A DNA stretch of 64,000 nt from NCBI GenBank assembly GCA_037042915.1, contig CM073196.1, positions 4,487,742 to 4,551,741 on the forward strand, given 5' to 3'. A program made the translations under genes and the position numbers. Shown here piece after piece: positions 61,391 to 64,000 of the stretch; within the stretch, counting starts at the first letter, position 1, and every line of letters starts with the position of its first letter. This DNA comes from Auricularia sp. M13. Taxonomy: Eukaryota > Basidiomycota > Agaricomycetes > Auriculariales > Auriculariaceae. Below the pieces are notes generated by a model. It was not told the origin of the DNA and ran no database searches. It worked only from the letters and a program-made list of their open reading frames with translations.

Positions 61391-62204
61391 CTTAATATGT
61401 CGCCCGATCCCGATGGTATCAGGATGAAAAGCTTCCAGGGGACGCAATATCGGAGATAGCCGGTCGGCGGAACGTCAGAAAATTATCGACGCCCTCAGAA
61501 AACATTCCGGAGTTGGTGCCGGAATTTTGTGTGGCCCCTGGCAGGCTGCGTGCAAAGCGCCTGTCGGCCTTGTCCATCATTTGTGCATCATTTGTCCATC
61601 ACTTGTCCGCGATTTGTCCATCATTTGTCCGACAAGAGACCGTCAAGAGCTTCCAGGGACTCCAAATGAGAGCAGACACCCCGACAGCCATATATCTCCG
61701 GAAGGCTGACGATCGTGGCTACGCGATGGTGTCGCTACCTCGGCCGTCCGTTGCCAAAGCAACCCGGAATACCTGCCGATGTCACGAAACCCGGACAAGG
61801 AGCCGTATCTCCGCGAGGGGTGCAGCTAAACTCGCGGGACGACGAGCGAACGCATTCTGGACGAGAGCCCAACGAATCACCAACGAATGATGAACAAATG
61901 ATGGACAAGAGCTCAACAAGGAGCCGTAGCGCAACGAGGAGTGCAGCTGAAACCACGGGACGAAGAGCAAACCCATTCCAGACATGAACCCGACCGATCA
62001 CCAACAAATGATGGACAAATGATGGACAAGGGACCGACAAGAGCCAATTGCGACCCCAGTTGGACCCCGATCGTCGGACACCCATATATATCCGGGAGCT
62101 CGCGAGGGTCTACGCGATGGTACCCTTTGCGAGGCTGTGCGCCGTCATGGCAACGCGCAATTTCCGCCGACGCGACAAAATCCGAAATGGGCGACCGCAG
62201 ACCC
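61391..62204 (+). repeat. Chimeric A/B unit, truncated at 814 bp
   Basis: The head is type A (CTTAATATGTCGCCCGATCC; one stem base changed, giving a C-A mismatch). It switches to type B within the TTTGTCCATCA motifs near 61590, returns to type A-like text near 61850 (AACGAATCACCAACGAATGA), then ends with mixed text. It is cut after GCAGACCC, where the type C unit starts. The switches fall in shared motifs, as expected of homologous exchange or template switching. Confidence 0.88.
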
Positions 62205-62500
62205 TATTAATATGTCGCCTTTCTTTGATGACATCAAAGAAAAAAGCTTCCTGAGGGGGGGTATCGCACGCTGTGACCCAAAATGAAAATCCTCCATATA
62301 GCCCAATGTCTTAAGAAATTTCTGCATTTGGTCCGAGATTTTTCTGATCAATATTCATCTCAGGGGAAATTATCCAAAATAATGGTGTATTCCAGCCAGC
62401 GCCAGCAAACCAGCAAACCAGCAAAGCAGCAAACCAGCAAATTTTGGTGATGCACAAATGTTTGTGATGGGCTCTGTGACTATGCACACAGGTGCTGCCA
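62205..62500 (+). repeat. Type C unit head
   Basis: Starts TATTAATATGTCGCC, then a 10-pair hairpin (62220-62242; arms TTTCTTTGAT and ATCAAAGAAA, loop GAC) and AAAAAGCTTCC. A block like the GTTGGTGCCGGAATTTTG of A/B occurs as TTTGGTCCGAGATTTTTC. The rest is unlike A or B and AT-richer. A CCAGCAAA octamer repeats about five times at 62397-62442. Confidence 0.85.
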
Positions 62501-63040
62501 TCAGGTAGATTTGCCCATCATGAAAATTTGTCCATCACCGAAATTTGCCCATCACGTATATTTGCTGAACCCACAGAGGCGCTGCCATCACCGAAATTTG
62601 TCCATCATCAAAATTTGTCCATCACCGAAATTTGCCCATCACCGAAATTTGTCCATCAGGAAAATTTGCCCATCACGAATATTTGCTGAACCCACAGACG
62701 CGCTGCCATCACCGAAATTTGCCCATCACCGAAATTTGCCCATCATCAAAATTTGTCCATCACGAAAATTTGCCCATCCCCAAAATTTGCCCATCACCGA
62801 AATTTGCCCATCACTGAAATTTGCCCATCACCGAAATTTGCCCATCACGTATATTTGCTGAACCCACAGAGGCGCTGCCATCACCGAAATTTGTCCATCA
62901 TCAAAATTTGTCCATCACCAAAATTTGCCCATCACGAAAATTTGCCCATCACGAATATTTGCTGAACCCACAGAGGCGCTGCCATCACCGAAATTTGACC
63001 ATCATCAAAATTTGTCCATCACAAAAATTTGCCCATCACA
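62501..63040 (+). repeat. 17-bp minisatellite with higher-order spacing (type C)
   Basis: About 23 copies of a 17-mer of the form CCGAAATTTGCCCATCA, alternating T/C in TTTGYCCATCA. They are interrupted four times (near 62562, 62685, 62856, 62960) by TGCTGAACCCACAG plus a GCGCTGCCATCACC segment. The core TTTGYCCATCA is the same motif that recurs in type A and B units and in the relic. Confidence 0.92.
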
Positions 63041-63945
63041 TCGGCTTTCTGCACCGCTGGGACAGTTGGTACACACCGTGGTCCATTTGTGTTCTTTCTC
63101 ATTAATGAACATGACTGCGGTTGTTGTGTGATATCGCACCAATCGTCGTGATGTTCGTAGATGAGATAAAGCAAGATGGCTGTTAGTGATGCCTCTACGC
63201 TGACCGCAGCGTCGGACGGCTCTACCTGTTAACGAACAAGATTGTCCTGAGACCTACCATTACTATTATGTATGTAGTCAAATAATTAGAGACCTACTAC
63301 TACTATTATGTACATAGTAAACTGATTAGACAACTACCACTACTATTATGTACAAAGTAAAGGCGCGTGCCGCACGTGACAAGACGCGAAGGGCTCGCGG
63401 ACGCCCATGAGTGGCTCCGCTTTCCGAGCAATGCTGGTCAGGCATGGGATGCTTGCGGATTCACGGACGCCGAGAGTATGCGCGGCGTGGTCTGCGTCGA
63501 GATTTCTCGTCAAGTTGCGGCGTCCGAGAGCAATCCCAGCAGTGGGTCGCGCCAGTCCCAAATAGAATGCCTGAGGTGCGCTGGGCCATTGCGGTAGCAT
63601 GCTGGGTTAGGCTGCAGCAGAACGGAAGTACTCGGCTGCAGTAATAAGTGGATCCGTTCATTGCCTGCGAGCTTTAACGACATAGGGCGAACCTGTTATA
63701 CGCAACATCTTGCGGTTTGGAGCGGATGCGGCTAGGGCTCTGTGTGAAACATATGTTTATAAACCTCGTTTACAAAGCATGTCTTAATATCTGTTATTAA
63801 CGCTTGCTTAATGAGGCACTTGGTGTTAGAAACACGGAGGTATATAAAAGCCTTTGAACGGTACCGAGCTGACGTCAGACATCTGCATTCCTGGCTCAGG
63901 CCACGTCGCGACAGCTCTCCTCTCTGCACTAGTCTTATCCTGGGA
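63041..63945. other. Subterminal region next to the telomere
   Basis: About 0.9 kb without a supported gene. A 40-bp unit (GAGACCTACTACTACTATTA type) is repeated three times at 63249-63365. A TATATAAAAG box lies at 63841-63850. No start or terminus of the A/B/C type occurs here. Confidence 0.5.
63249..63365 (+). repeat. 40-bp tandem repeat, three copies
   Basis: Copies start at 63249, 63289 and 63329. Each contains CTACTATTATGTA and ends near GATTAGA or AATTAGA. The copies are diverged, so this is an older duplication. Confidence 0.85.
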
Positions 63946-64000
63946 TTAGGTTAGGTTAGGTTAGGTTAGGTTAGGTTAGGTTAGGTTAGGTTGGGTTAGG
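63946..64000 (+). repeat. Telomere, (TTAGG)n
   Basis: Eleven pentamers: nine TTAGG, one TTGGG (63991-63995) and a last TTAGG, running to the end of the window. The G-rich strand reads outward, so this is the right chromosome end. The repeat is five bases long throughout. Confidence 0.95.

Noticed and set aside
19245-62204. Helitron origin of the arrays
   Set aside because: Not fully excluded. A hairpin near a fixed end and tandem arrays would fit rolling-circle transposition, but the ends lack the TC and CTRR signatures and no Rep/helicase is present; kept only as an alternative.
62501-63040. CRISPR-like array
   Set aside because: Repeats are 17 bp, diverged and nearly back to back without unique spacers; a eukaryotic context and no cas genes.

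Overview
The window reads as the right-hand end of a chromosome from a GC-rich filamentous fungus, probably a mushroom-type basidiomycete (Agaricomycotina). The evidence is indirect. Genes are intron-split, with most introns I placed 51-82 nt long and carrying GT...AG and CTGAC/CTGAT-like branch sites. Products have typical basidiomycete character: an F-box/LRR-like fragment, a secreted SGNH hydrolase relic, a single-pass receptor-like protein ending in a PPY tail, and a Pro-rich coiled-coil protein. The last 55 bases are a telomere with the G-rich strand reading outwards. Its repeat is 5-nt TTAGG, not the TTAGGG usual in this group, so the taxonomic call stays tentative.

Layout. 1-11.1 kb is the last gene-bearing part: a decayed F-box-like gene (-), an SGNH hydrolase pseudogene (+), a transmembrane protein (-), a multi-exon membrane protein (+) and a five-exon coiled-coil protein (-) with decayed copies of its last exon beside it. 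11.2-14.9 kb is a transition zone: a relic of the distal repeat family, a 21-bp CG-rich minisatellite, and an LTR plus gag start of a retrotransposon. The gag is cut and directly followed by TTAGG repeats. 14.9-63.0 kb is almost entirely subtelomeric repeat. It holds three copies of an element I call E1, one lone unit B0, 13 full and 1 partial units of a ~1575-bp repeat (type A), 13 full and 1 partial units of a related ~1561-bp repeat (type B), one A/B chimera, and a terminal type C unit with a 17-bp minisatellite. About 0.9 kb of subterminal sequence then leads to the telomere.

The most interesting system is the repeat array. All units of the relic, A, B and C types begin with the same short terminus (C/TA)TTAATATGTCGCC followed at once by a hairpin. 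The stem sequence differs between families but pairing is kept by compensatory changes. At every irregular junction with a recognisable left neighbour, the distal unit has this exact left end, while the proximal neighbour is cut on its right side at an arbitrary point or capped by TTAGG. E1 has the same architecture (short terminus, hairpin) and twice joins TTAGG repeats as GGTTA|ATGCTC. This is the polarity expected of elements added to chromosome ends, with a constant RNA 3' end facing inward and the RNA made from the minus strand (HeT-A-like logic). No reverse transcriptase or other enzyme is encoded here, so the elements would be non-autonomous. Rolling-circle (Helitron-like) origin, or plain satellite amplification after break repair, remain alternatives. 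Open reading frames inside the repeats look like chance products of GC-rich DNA and are not annotated as genes.
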